A DNA stretch of 43,202 nucleotides. It comes from Erysipelotrichaceae bacterium (GTDB lineage Bacteria; Bacillota_I; Bacilli_A; Erysipelotrichales; Erysipelotrichaceae). The stretch lies in assembly GCA_030528085.1 (NCBI GenBank), contig JAUMZN010000006.1, positions 1 through 43,202 of the forward strand, in the 5' to 3' direction. Below the pieces are notes generated by a model. It was not told where the DNA came from. It saw only the letters and a program-made list of their open reading frames with translations, and did no database searches. Below, piece after piece: positions 35,006 to 43,194 of this stretch. Every line of letters starts with the position of its first letter. The first letter of the stretch is position 1. A program made the position numbers and the translations under genes.

Positions 35006-35833
35006 ATGAAAGACCTTTTTTCTATTGGAGAACTTGCCAAGCTTCAAAACATTTCCCGCCAAACATTGATTTTCTACGATAAAATCGGCTTATTTTGTCC
35101 TGCCTATATCGATCCCGAAAATGATTATCGCTATTACAGCATTAACCAACTCGATAATTTAGATGCGATTTGTATTATGAAAAAAATCGGTTTTTCTTTA
35201 AATGAAATTAAAGAGAACATGAAAAGCTTTACAAGTGATCGCTCAATTCTAGCTTTACGTAAACAACTCACTTCGATCAATCAACAAATCGAAGAATTAG
35301 AACTCATTAAAAGTCGCGTGGAACATCGCTTAAACCAAATTGAGCGTTCCATGGATATTTTCGATCGGGGTGATCAAGTTTTAATTGGTGATGTCGATTC
35401 GCAATCCATTTTAATTCAAGAAGTCCCTGCCCCTTATACATTAGAAATGGTCAGCATTATCACTAAGGAATGCTTTGTTCGAGCAGCTAAAGAACATTTG
35501 CCGATTTTCTTTCAAAGTGGCGTTATTGTTCCTTATCCAAACATTTTGCAAGGTCGATATATTGAAGCTTCGCATGCCTTTCTTTCTATTGAAAAGAGCG
35601 ATCATGTCGATGGCGTGATCGAGCTGCCGCAAGGGCGTTGCGTCTATACCTACCATACAGGAGACTATCTTTCGATTGGAACCTCGTATCAACGGATTTT
35701 AGACTATTGCCAAACGCATCATTTGACGATTATTTCGGATTCATACGAGTTTGCGATGAATGACTATCTCTCGACCGCAAATGAAAACGAATATATCACC
35801 AAAATCATGTTCTATATTCAAAACGAAAACTAA
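35006..35833 (+). CDS. MerR family transcriptional regulator with effector-binding domain
   Basis: A 275-aa regulator. The MerR helix-turn-helix and wing occupy residues 3-70 (FSIGELAKLQNISRQTL, then FYDKIGLF and DYRYYS). A coiled-coil dimerisation helix follows (about 75-115), then a GyrI/BmrR-like effector domain (about 125-275), of the kind that binds hydrophobic drugs or metabolites. An AAGGAG site is 5-6 bases from the ATG. It is divergent from yitT, and the intervening promoter has the 19-bp spacer of MerR targets. It therefore most likely activates yitT and controls itself. Confidence 0.9.
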   Translation: MKDLFSIGELAKLQNISRQTLIFYDKIGLFCPAYIDPENDYRYYSINQLDNLDAICIMKKIGFSLNEIKENMKSFTSDRSILALRKQLTSINQQIEELELIKSRVEHRLNQIERSMDIFDRGDQVLIGDVDSQSILIQEVPAPYTLEMVSIITKECFVRAAKEHLPIFFQSGVIVPYPNILQGRYIEASHAFLSIEKSDHVDGVIELPQGRCVYTYHTGDYLSIGTSYQRILDYCQTHHLTIISDSYEFAMNDYLSTANENEYITKIMFYIQNEN

Positions 35834-35861
35834 GCTTGCCTTTGAATTGCTAACCAAATTA

Positions 35862-35915
35862 AAAACCGTTGGTTTTCCATCTGATTGAAGATGAAGAACA
35901 CAACGGTTTTGTTAT
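35862..35915 (+). terminator. Terminator of the merR gene
   Basis: AAAACCGTTG (35862-35871) pairs with CAACGGTTTT (35901-35910), with a further inner stem, and TTTTGTTATTTTT follows. It sits between the convergent merR and GH1 genes. Confidence 0.8.
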
Positions 35916-35994
35916 TTTTAGAATTTTAATGTTGTTGATCAAACGATGTTGATTGAATCAACTTTTAAGATCAGAAACATGACTGGATCTATGA

Positions 35995-37428
35995 TTAATC
36001 CAATTTTTCGCCATTAGAAGCAATGACGTTTTTGTACCAATAGAAGCTGTCTTTGCGATAACGTTTCATTTCGGCTGTTTTTGCTTTTTCATCATCTTCA
36101 TCACGATCGACATAAATAAAGCCATATCGTTTCGAGATACCTTCCCGTGTTGACACTAAATCGACCGCAGACCATGGGCAATATCCAAATAACAATGCAC
36201 CTTCTTCAATACCCGTATTCATTTCTTCGATCATTCGTCTTAAATGTTCAATACGATAGCAATCATGAACACTTCCATCTTCTTCCAGTGTATCTGGGCG
36301 ACCATAGCCGTTTTCGGTAATAATCACGGGTAAACGATAACGATCGCTTAACTTTCGAGCCGTTACGCGGATGCAATAAGGATCGAATTTGTGTCCATCT
36401 TCACCCACTTCAAAGAATGGATTGCTGATCGCTTTTCCAACACCTGGTTTTTCTGTCAGTTTGACTAGATAAGACATATCACGATTATCTGCACCGACTA
36501 AACTATCCCAATCCATTTCATAGTAGTCACAATGTTCAATCGTTTCATCGGAGTAGCAGTTAAATCCGATGAAGTCTGGATGACAGTTTTTCATCGTTTC
36601 CATATCGCCATCTTGGATATCTAATACGATATTGTTGTATTTGAAATACTGATTGATCGATTTTGGATATTTACCAAATACAAGTGGATCTACCCACATG
36701 TTATTGCGTAGATCTTCCATATTCATCGCCGCAATTGTATCTTTTGGACTTGCGGTTGCAGGATAACATGCGCATAAGTTTGGAGCTGGACCAATTTTGG
36801 CATCCGGGCACATTTCATGACATAAAGAAATTGCTTTTGCCATATAAACGAGCTGGATATGACCGGTGTTATATAAAGCATTTAAATCGTTGGCTTTTCC
36901 GGTCATCATATCGATTGCGCCATAATAAATCATGACGTTATATTCGTTATTCGTTAACCAATAATGAACATCATCTTTAAAGTTTTCGAATAAAACTTTG
37001 CAATAGTTGACATAAGCTTCGCCAGTTTTTCTAGAATGCCAACCATTATATTTTTCTTCTAAAGCGGCTGGAAGGTCGAAATGATAAATCGTTACTAAAG
37101 GTTCAATTCCATGTTTATGACATTCTTTGAAGACATCTTTATAGAATTGAATTCCTTTTTCATTGACTTTACCTTCCCCTTCTGGAAAGATTCGTGCCCA
37201 AGAAATGGACATACGGAACATCTTAAAGCCCATTTCTGCCATTAAAGCGATATCTTCTTTGTAGTGGTGGTAGAAATCAGATGCATATTTAAACGAACAA
37301 GTTCCAGGATTAATTTTTTTCTTTTCATAATCCCAAGTCGTTAACCCTTTTCCATCTACATCATATGCCCCTTCAATTTGAGCACTCGAGCTACTTGCGC
37401 CCCATTTAAAATCTTTTGGAAAACTCAT
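35995..37428 (-). CDS. 6-phospho-beta-glucosidase (glycoside hydrolase family 1)
   Basis: The start at 37428 has AAGGAG 6 bases upstream; the longer frame adds 27 residues without one. The 477-aa enzyme begins PKDFKWGASSSSAQIEGA, standard for GH1. The acid/base Glu lies in WLTNNEYN (near residue 170, where NEP or NEI is usual), and the nucleophile Glu is in ITENGYG (near 373). STREGISKRYGFI carries the Ser, Lys and Tyr that bind the 6-phosphate. It would hydrolyse PTS-imported phosphorylated beta-glucosides in the cytosol. No PTS gene is nearby, so the transporter must be elsewhere. Confidence 0.92.
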   Translation of the reverse strand: MSFPKDFKWGASSSSAQIEGAYDVDGKGLTTWDYEKKKINPGTCSFKYASDFYHHYKEDIALMAEMGFKMFRMSISWARIFPEGEGKVNEKGIQFYKDVFKECHKHGIEPLVTIYHFDLPAALEEKYNGWHSRKTGEAYVNYCKVLFENFKDDVHYWLTNNEYNVMIYYGAIDMMTGKANDLNALYNTGHIQLVYMAKAISLCHEMCPDAKIGPAPNLCACYPATASPKDTIAAMNMEDLRNNMWVDPLVFGKYPKSINQYFKYNNIVLDIQDGDMETMKNCHPDFIGFNCYSDETIEHCDYYEMDWDSLVGADNRDMSYLVKLTEKPGVGKAISNPFFEVGEDGHKFDPYCIRVTARKLSDRYRLPVIITENGYGRPDTLEEDGSVHDCYRIEHLRRMIEEMNTGIEEGALLFGYCPWSAVDLVSTREGISKRYGFIYVDRDEDDEKAKTAEMKRYRKDSFYWYKNVIASNGEKLD

Positions 37429-37451
37429 TTTAATCTCCTTGTTTGATCTAT

Positions 37452-37530
37452 ATCGATCCAACGATCGACCAACAAACCTTATATCTTGTTCAACAAATTC
37501 TATGAACAATTGAATGATCGATCGTTAGAT
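37452..37530 (-). promoter_or_regulatory. Cluster of inverted repeats upstream of the GH1 gene
   Basis: TCGATC-CAAC-GATCGA (near 37452-37467) is a perfect 6-4-6 dyad. TTGTTCAACAA (37486-37496) is a 5-1-5 palindrome, and ATGATCGATCGTT near 37513-37525 repeats an arm of the first dyad. They lie in the 142-base gap before the GH1 gene and are plausible regulator sites. A clear promoter was not resolved. Confidence 0.35.
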
Positions 37531-37570
37531 ATTTGATCTATTTCTGTTGTTGTATAAAACGATGTTGATC

Positions 37571-39496
37571 TTATAATTTGTAACCTAATTCATAAGCAGC
37601 ACGAACTGCCTCTAATGCTTGGGCAACACCATTCGCATCACCAATCACATACGTTTCAAATCGATCTTTTAATCCTTCATATAAAGGATTCCATGGTTTT
37701 GAACCCACTGCACAAACAACATGTGTGAAGCCTGGATAGCTGACTTGACCTTGTTTTGTTTCAACAGTGATTGTGCCATCATGAATGCTTTGCACTTTTG
37801 CATGAGTGATCGTTTGTACGCCTTCTTCTTTAAAGCGTTTGAGCGTTGGGACTAAGTTATTGGGCACCATACCTTGACCAATGGCATCCATCATTTCAAT
37901 TAATGTGACTCGTGCATTGCCTCGAGCATGGTGAAGGATATATTCTGCCGTTTCCATTCCGACCATACCGCCACCAATAATGGCTACGTTACCGCCTAAA
38001 ATATTGATCGATCCACTTAAAACATCGTTAGCTTGAATTAAACATTCGCTTCCTTCTACAGGAAGAACAATTGGTTTTGCTCCTGTTGCTAAAATCACGA
38101 TTTGTGGATGTAAATCAGCAATATATTCTGGAGTTGCTTCGCATTGATAACGAATCTCGACGCCATAGCGTGCACATTCGTTCAATAAGTAAATGATCCA
38201 TTTTGATACTTCTTGTTTATATGGAGGACGACAAGCCAAATTGATCTGTCCACCCGCTTTACTTTCTTTTTCCAAAACGACTACACGATGACCCCGTTTT
38301 GCTAAAATGCGTGCTGCGGCAAGACCCCCAATTCCAGCACCGACCACAACGATATCTTTAGCTTCTTTTGTTGGTGTGCACTCAAATTCTAATTCTCGTC
38401 CTACTATTGGGTTAATCACGCAAGTTGCTGGACGACGTTTGGTCTGTTCTCCAACACATCCAATACCACAAGCTGCACAAGGCGCAATTTCATCGTAGCG
38501 TTCTTCTTGAGCTTTATTGACAAAATCCGGATCGGCTAATAAAGCACGACCAAGAACTACACCATCAACTTCACCGGCATCTAAAACATCTTCAGCGAGT
38601 TTGGCATCTAAAATTTTACCCACGGTAATGACTGGTTTTGTCGCTACAGCTTTAATCGCTTTTGCTTCTTGTAAGTTGGTAAATTCTGCTTCTCCATGGC
38701 AAGGAATGATCTTGTTGCAACGTTCATATTGCGTTCCACCACTGATTTCAAAACAATCCACACCATGTTGTTCTAAATATGGAATCAAGCGTTTCATATC
38801 TTCGAGCGTATTCCCTTGTGGATCACGTTCGCTACCCGACATACGTAAGACAATTGGGAAATCTTTTCCACATGCCGCTTTAATGCCATCGATCACTTCA
38901 AATAATAAACGTGCCCGGTTCAGTAAACTGCCTCCGTAAACATCTGTTCTTTTATTCCGTAAAGGAGATAAGAAAGATCCTAATAACATATAGGCATGGG
39001 CACAATGCAACTCAATCCCATCAAAGCCAGCCCGTTTGGCATCCATACTTGCTTTAACATATAAATCGATGATGCCGGGAATTTCTTCAAGTGCAACTTC
39101 GCGAGTCATTTGCCCCATTGAGTTGGGATAAACACTACTTGCTAGTGGCGCAACTCCATAAAAGGCACTGACACTTTCTGGTCCGGGATGTGTGATTTGA
39201 GGAATGATCTTGCATCCATATTCATGCACTTTATCTGTAAAACTCTTATATTTTTGAATGCTCTCTTCACTTCTAAAGCAAAGTGTATTTCCTAAATAAG
39301 GAACGTTTGGATCGACACTTGTCGCATCGACAATAATACAACCCACACCACCTTGGGCACGGCGTAACCAATACGCCTCCATTTTTTCATTGATTGTTCC
39401 ATCTTGGCTTTCGTAGCCTAAAGACATTGGCGCCATAAAGGTACGGTTTTTGAGTTCCATTCCCGCAATTTGAAGCGGAGTAAACATAGTTTTCAT
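37571..39496 (-). CDS. BaiH-like NADH:flavin oxidoreductase (OYE/FeS/FAD enone reductase family)
   Basis: A 641-aa protein. An N-terminal Old-Yellow-Enzyme FMN barrel (about 1-335) carries APMS, THPGPESV, LHCAHAYM and SPLRNKR. A cysteine cluster CAACGIGC plus a later Cys (about 340-365) holds a [4Fe-4S] centre. The C-terminal FAD/NAD(P)H domain has GAGIGGLAAARIL near 388 and a second nucleotide-binding GGGMVGMETAEYI near 515. Several blocks (HPGPESV, CAHAYML, FLSPLRNKR, SGGTQYE, IIP) recall BaiH of bile-acid 7-dehydroxylating clostridia. These enzymes reduce or form C=C bonds next to a carbonyl. It starts 10 bases after the paralogous gene upstream, in one operon. Confidence 0.85.
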   Translation of the reverse strand: MKTMFTPLQIAGMELKNRTFMAPMSLGYESQDGTINEKMEAYWLRRAQGGVGCIIVDATSVDPNVPYLGNTLCFRSEESIQKYKSFTDKVHEYGCKIIPQITHPGPESVSAFYGVAPLASSVYPNSMGQMTREVALEEIPGIIDLYVKASMDAKRAGFDGIELHCAHAYMLLGSFLSPLRNKRTDVYGGSLLNRARLLFEVIDGIKAACGKDFPIVLRMSGSERDPQGNTLEDMKRLIPYLEQHGVDCFEISGGTQYERCNKIIPCHGEAEFTNLQEAKAIKAVATKPVITVGKILDAKLAEDVLDAGEVDGVVLGRALLADPDFVNKAQEERYDEIAPCAACGIGCVGEQTKRRPATCVINPIVGRELEFECTPTKEAKDIVVVGAGIGGLAAARILAKRGHRVVVLEKESKAGGQINLACRPPYKQEVSKWIIYLLNECARYGVEIRYQCEATPEYIADLHPQIVILATGAKPIVLPVEGSECLIQANDVLSGSINILGGNVAIIGGGMVGMETAEYILHHARGNARVTLIEMMDAIGQGMVPNNLVPTLKRFKEEGVQTITHAKVQSIHDGTITVETKQGQVSYPGFTHVVCAVGSKPWNPLYEGLKDRFETYVIGDANGVAQALEAVRAAYELGYKL

Positions 39497-39506
39497 TTTT
39501 TATCTC

Positions 39507-41426
39507 CTATAGAGTTCTAGCAACTTCAAATCCTTCAGCAATCGCATCAATTGCACGACGTGCTCTTTTTGCATCCCCGATGACATAACATGGGATATTT
39601 TGATCTTGGCAAGCTTGTACTAAATCTTCGCTATCCTTGGCTTTATATCCAACCGCAAAGACTGCAAAGTCACAAGCAACCGTGCTGCCATCTTCTAATA
39701 CGATGCCTTCATTTGTGAATTGACATACACGGCTATTTGGACGCAGATCGACTTGTAACTGTGCCATTTTCATCATGACTGCAATTTTACGTAAGCTACC
39801 TAAATCACTGCCAATTGCATCTTTCATTTCTAAAATCGTCACTTGACAGCCATCACTTGCTAAAGTGTCAGCTGTTTCTAATCCAACAAGTCCCCCACCG
39901 ATTACGGCAACGCGACCTTTTGGACAAACTTCATGACGTAAAACTTCTGGTGCCGAAGCATGAGGTAAAGTGTCCATTCCTTCGATTGGAATTTCAATTG
40001 GGTTTGCGCCAATCGCAATAACTACCGCATCGACATGACCTTCTTTAATCATCTTTGCATCTACAGTTGTATTCTTTTTCACCAAAACACGTTGTTCAGT
40101 TTGACGGCCCATTTCTTTTGCCGCTTCTTTCATTTCTGCTTTTCCTGGTGCTTCTCCGGCTAATAAGAATTCACCACCTAAATGATCACTTGCTTCAAAT
40201 AATGTAACGTTGTGTCCACGAGCTTTAAGAACTTGTGCAGCTTCCATACCACCTACACCGCCACCGATGACCCATACATTTTTCGCTTCATCAGCTTGTT
40301 CAAGTGTGTATTCATTTTCATGACCAATCATTGGATTGCGCATGCATGTAATATGAGGACGATTCATCACATCAGTAAATCCATCGTAGCAACCTTGGTT
40401 GCATCCTACACAATGGACAATTTCATCTACTCTTCCTTCACGTGCTTTATTCGCAAATTCAGGATCTGCAAGTTGTGCACGACCCATTACAACCATGTCG
40501 ACTTGATCGCTTTCAATTAATTCATTCGCAAGTTTTGCGGTATTAATACGACCCACCCCAACGGTTAACATGCCTGTTCCTTTGCGAATTTTCGCGGCAT
40601 TTGCAATATTAAATCCATTTGGAACATCAATTGGTGGAACTTCATACATACTTGCCGCAGTAATGATATTTCCTCTTGAAACGTCTAATACATCGACACC
40701 ATGTTCTTTGGCAATATTGCAAAAACGAATTGTATCTTCAATTGTCATTCCGCCTTCTAACATGTCATCTTGTGCATCAATACGAATAAATAAAGGCATT
40801 CCTTCTGGCATATTTTTGCGAATTTCATCAATGACTTCTAATGGGAAGCGACAACGATTTTCAAAGCTTCCTCCATATTCATCATTTCTATGGTTGAGTC
40901 CACCACTTAAAAAAGAATGAGGTAAATAATTGTGTGCTAAATGGAATTCCAAGCAGTCATACCCAGCTTGTACAGCACGAGCCGCTGCTTTTCCGTAGCA
41001 TGCGATCACTTCCTGAATTTGTTCTTTGGTGATTGCTGGAATCGTATGGCCTCCAAAGTTCATATCCGAAACGACAAGCATTTGTGCTCTTGGATCCATA
41101 CATGCGGCAATGGATCCTTGCCATAATTGAATAGCGGCTTTGCCCCCTTGTTCATGGATCGCATCAGTTAGTTTTTTATGCCCTTCAATAAAGCAATCTT
41201 CACTGATCGATACAAAGTGAGCTGGTGCACTTGGTGTATGCACTGCTGCGACTTCAACAATGTTCAAGCCACATCCGCCTTTTGCCCTTTCGGCATGATA
41301 AGCGACTAATTTATCAGTCACAAATCCTTTTTCATCTGCCATTCTGGTTCCCATAGCGGGTAAAATGATTCGATTTTTAAGCTCCATATCACGGATTTTG
41401 ATTGGTGCAAATAATTGATCAAACAT
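39507..41426 (-). CDS. BaiCD-like NADH:flavin oxidoreductase (OYE/FeS/FAD enone oxidoreductase family)
   Basis: A 639-aa paralogue with the same architecture: FMN barrel (about 1-330), CVGCNQGCYDG with a later Cys (about 337-362) for [4Fe-4S], then FAD binding at GGGVGGMEAAQVL near 385 and GGGLVGLETADTL near 515. Blocks that recall BaiCD are LPAMGTRMA, HNYLPHSFLS, DVSRGN, MYEVPP, NGFNIANA and HITCMRNP; length (639) also equals BaiCD as I remember it. GGAGG lies 7-8 bases before the ATG. It is the first gene of the two-gene operon. Substrate is unproven; a 3-oxo-delta4 steroid or bile acid, or another enone, is plausible. Confidence 0.85.
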   Translation of the reverse strand: MFDQLFAPIKIRDMELKNRIILPAMGTRMADEKGFVTDKLVAYHAERAKGGCGLNIVEVAAVHTPSAPAHFVSISEDCFIEGHKKLTDAIHEQGGKAAIQLWQGSIAACMDPRAQMLVVSDMNFGGHTIPAITKEQIQEVIACYGKAAARAVQAGYDCLEFHLAHNYLPHSFLSGGLNHRNDEYGGSFENRCRFPLEVIDEIRKNMPEGMPLFIRIDAQDDMLEGGMTIEDTIRFCNIAKEHGVDVLDVSRGNIITAASMYEVPPIDVPNGFNIANAAKIRKGTGMLTVGVGRINTAKLANELIESDQVDMVVMGRAQLADPEFANKAREGRVDEIVHCVGCNQGCYDGFTDVMNRPHITCMRNPMIGHENEYTLEQADEAKNVWVIGGGVGGMEAAQVLKARGHNVTLFEASDHLGGEFLLAGEAPGKAEMKEAAKEMGRQTEQRVLVKKNTTVDAKMIKEGHVDAVVIAIGANPIEIPIEGMDTLPHASAPEVLRHEVCPKGRVAVIGGGLVGLETADTLASDGCQVTILEMKDAIGSDLGSLRKIAVMMKMAQLQVDLRPNSRVCQFTNEGIVLEDGSTVACDFAVFAVGYKAKDSEDLVQACQDQNIPCYVIGDAKRARRAIDAIAEGFEVARTL

Positions 41427-41456
41427 GCCTTGATCCTCCTTTGTTCTTCTATTGTC

Positions 41457-41514
41457 ATTATAGGAATGAAAATTAAAATCATTGTGTGAATTTGGACAAA
41501 AACAATCATGATTG
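41457..41514 (-). promoter_or_regulatory. Promoter and palindrome upstream of the flavoenzyme operon
   Basis: TATAAT on the minus strand (41457-41462) is a consensus -10 about 30 bases before the ATG; the -35 is weak, which suggests activator dependence. Upstream, CAATCATGATTG (41503-41514) is a 12-bp perfect palindrome near position -55, fitting an activator site. Confidence 0.45.
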
Positions 41515-42043
41515 ATTAGTTTTTGTATACTTGTAATTGAACTTTATAAGGTGTTTTTGAAGAAGGATGATGTTAAAAAAGCACCTGATAAACAATCACG
41601 ATCCCTATGTCATTCGCATAAATATTCTGGTTTTCATTCTTCCTAATTTTCACTAGGACAAGTTCCTATATTTTTGATAACAGTATCATTATAGAAAAAA
41701 CAAAAATGCTCACAAAATGGGTTTTCTTAGGCATTTTTTTGATTTTTATACACTAAAGACTGTTTTTTCACATTGTTTATTCTTCTTTTAAAAAAACATT
41801 GGTTTCTTGTGACTAGTACAAAAAACAATTCAAAAAGCAACCCGAATTTGCGAATTTTTTCACGCATAGAAAGATACAGATCAAAGAAAATGCATACACT
41901 ATTGATTTCAATTCTTTTTGATATTGAACAATTAGAGAACATCATCATACAGTTTCTAGTTATTTACCCTATCAACGTTAAATTCCTCAAAATAGGAACT
42001 AATAAATGATGATTTTTAGGTTTTGGGACTAATCTCAAACGTT
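41515..42043. other. Gene-free AT-rich region with mobile-element remnants
   Basis: Frames of 73-78 codons on both strands lack ribosome binding sites and show the Phe/Ile/Lys/Asn bias of non-coding AT-rich DNA. The region holds a 379-bp inverted-repeat unit (41642-42020). It also has a hairpin, AAAAATGC/GCATTTTT near 41702-41740, that could terminate in either direction. GGAACTAAT and GGGACTAAT form a direct repeat 30 bases apart (41995-42003 and 42025-42033). Confidence 0.45.
41642..42020. repeat. Candidate MITE-like element or IS end with terminal inverted repeats
   Basis: The left end (41642-41676) and the reverse complement of the right end (41988-42020) share CCTAA, then after 14-15 bases AGTTCCTAT, then TTTTG. 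No coding capacity and no clear target-site duplication were found. It lies next to an IS1634-type transposase and could be a non-autonomous relative or simply the old left end of that element. Confidence 0.3.
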
Positions 42044-42082
42044 AAGAATGCCCTTTATTTATGGGGTGTTCTTTTCTTTTTT
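42044..42082 (+). terminator. Terminator upstream of the transposase gene
   Basis: AAGAATGCCC (42044-42053) pairs with GGGTGTTCTT (42064-42073) with G-U pairs, followed by TTTTCTTTTTT. It would stop read-through into the element, as many insertion sequences do. Confidence 0.7.
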
Positions 42083-42090
42083 ATCTTGCG

Positions 42091-42167
42091 ATAATTATTT
42101 ATTTAATGCACACTAGAAGATAGATGTATAACAACTAAGCTAAAATTGGTGGTAAATAAATAATTAT
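42091..42167 (+). repeat. 15-bp inverted repeat covering the transposase start codon
   Basis: ATAATTATTTATTTA (42091-42105) is the exact reverse complement of 42153-42167, which includes the first two bases of the ATG. A transcript from outside would fold and hide the start; a transcript beginning inside the loop would not. This is a known style of insertion-sequence protection. Confidence 0.6.
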
Positions 42168-43152
42168 GACTGTCTACAGAAATCTCATTATCGACATTCC
42201 AAAAGATCGGGTGACCATTGAAAGACGAAATGATGGTAAGCCTGCTTTGATCAAATACGTCATCGAAGCTCCTTACAATCGTGAAAAAGGTTATGCCCAA
42301 CCTAAACGCATAACCATTGGTCATCAAGTGCCTAATAGCACAACTAAAATGTATCCAACGACTCAATATAAAAATATCTTCCCTAAACAATGGGAAGAAT
42401 TAACCAAAGAAAAAGTTTCTCCAACAATCAAGAAGATCGGTCTTTTTACGCTTGCTCAAGCTGTGAATCAAAAGATCGGGATCAAAGATCAATTAGATCG
42501 TGTATATGGTCCAGGTATCGCTGCAGCTATCACTGAACAAGCACTCTATTCCATCTTAGATCATTCCAATACCACTTCTGCTTTTACACAAAAAATGGCA
42601 AATGAACTTTTATATTCTTCTACTGCCTATAGTGATAGTTATTACACCGATCTCTTTGCTCATAAACTTTCTTCAGAACAAGAACTTCTCTTCAAAAGGT
42701 CTTGGGCAGAATCTTGCCGAAAAGATGGAGCAGAAGAAATATGGTTATGTATTGACGGTTCAAACGAGGATTGCCAAAGCGTAGGAGTTGATATAGCTGA
42801 AAAAGGATTAGCTAAATCTCGCCATCATACAAACATCATCAGTTTTACTTACGCAGTGACTACAGATGGACGCCCGGTTTCATATGAGGTTTATCGAGGA
42901 GGACTTGTGGATTTCAAAGCAATGAAATCTGTTCTAAATCATCTCGTAGAAGCTAAATTCAAAGTGAAAGGAGTCATCCTTGATCGTGGCTACTGTAACT
43001 CTGATGTTCTCCATTACCTGCACAATCAGGCGATCCCTTATATCATTATGGTTAAAGGGTGTCCAGTTCAATGTATGGAGATGTGGGAGAATTACGGCAA
43101 TCTAATTAAGATGAATGTAGAATACTTAGTGGATGATACTTGTTTGTTGTAA
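42166..43152 (+). CDS. IS1634-type transposase, C-terminally truncated
   Basis: A 328-aa protein resembling the N-terminal half of IS1634-family DDE transposases, which I recall as about 550 aa. The first catalytic Asp is in LCIDGSN (near residue 200) and the second in VILDRGYCNSDVLHYL (near 272). The third acidic residue and the rest of the RNase H fold are missing after residue 328. The stop is followed 11 bases later by a strong terminator, so the truncation is fixed as a transcription unit. GGTGG lies 13 bases upstream, a weak ribosome binding site, inside the start-hiding hairpin. It should be inactive as a transposase. Confidence 0.8.
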   Translation: MTVYRNLIIDIPKDRVTIERRNDGKPALIKYVIEAPYNREKGYAQPKRITIGHQVPNSTTKMYPTTQYKNIFPKQWEELTKEKVSPTIKKIGLFTLAQAVNQKIGIKDQLDRVYGPGIAAAITEQALYSILDHSNTTSAFTQKMANELLYSSTAYSDSYYTDLFAHKLSSEQELLFKRSWAESCRKDGAEEIWLCIDGSNEDCQSVGVDIAEKGLAKSRHHTNIISFTYAVTTDGRPVSYEVYRGGLVDFKAMKSVLNHLVEAKFKVKGVILDRGYCNSDVLHYLHNQAIPYIIMVKGCPVQCMEMWENYGNLIKMNVEYLVDDTCLL

Positions 43153-43163
43153 CAGGGAAACAT

Positions 43164-43194
43164 AGACCCGGATTTTGAAGTCCGGGTCTTTTCT
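43164..43194 (+). terminator. Terminator directly after the truncated transposase
   Basis: A perfect 9-bp GC-rich stem, AGACCCGGA (43164-43172) with TCCGGGTCT (43181-43189), with an 8-base loop and TTTTCT after it. Confidence 0.9.

Noticed and set aside
37571-41426. A complete bile-acid 7-dehydroxylation operon
   Set aside because: Only the two flavoenzymes are present; no CoA ligase, 7-dehydratase, hydroxysteroid dehydrogenase or transporter gene flanks them.
41727-42009. Overlapping 73- and 78-codon frames on both strands
   Set aside because: Neither has a ribosome binding site, and composition is that of AT-rich non-coding DNA inside a repeat-like block.
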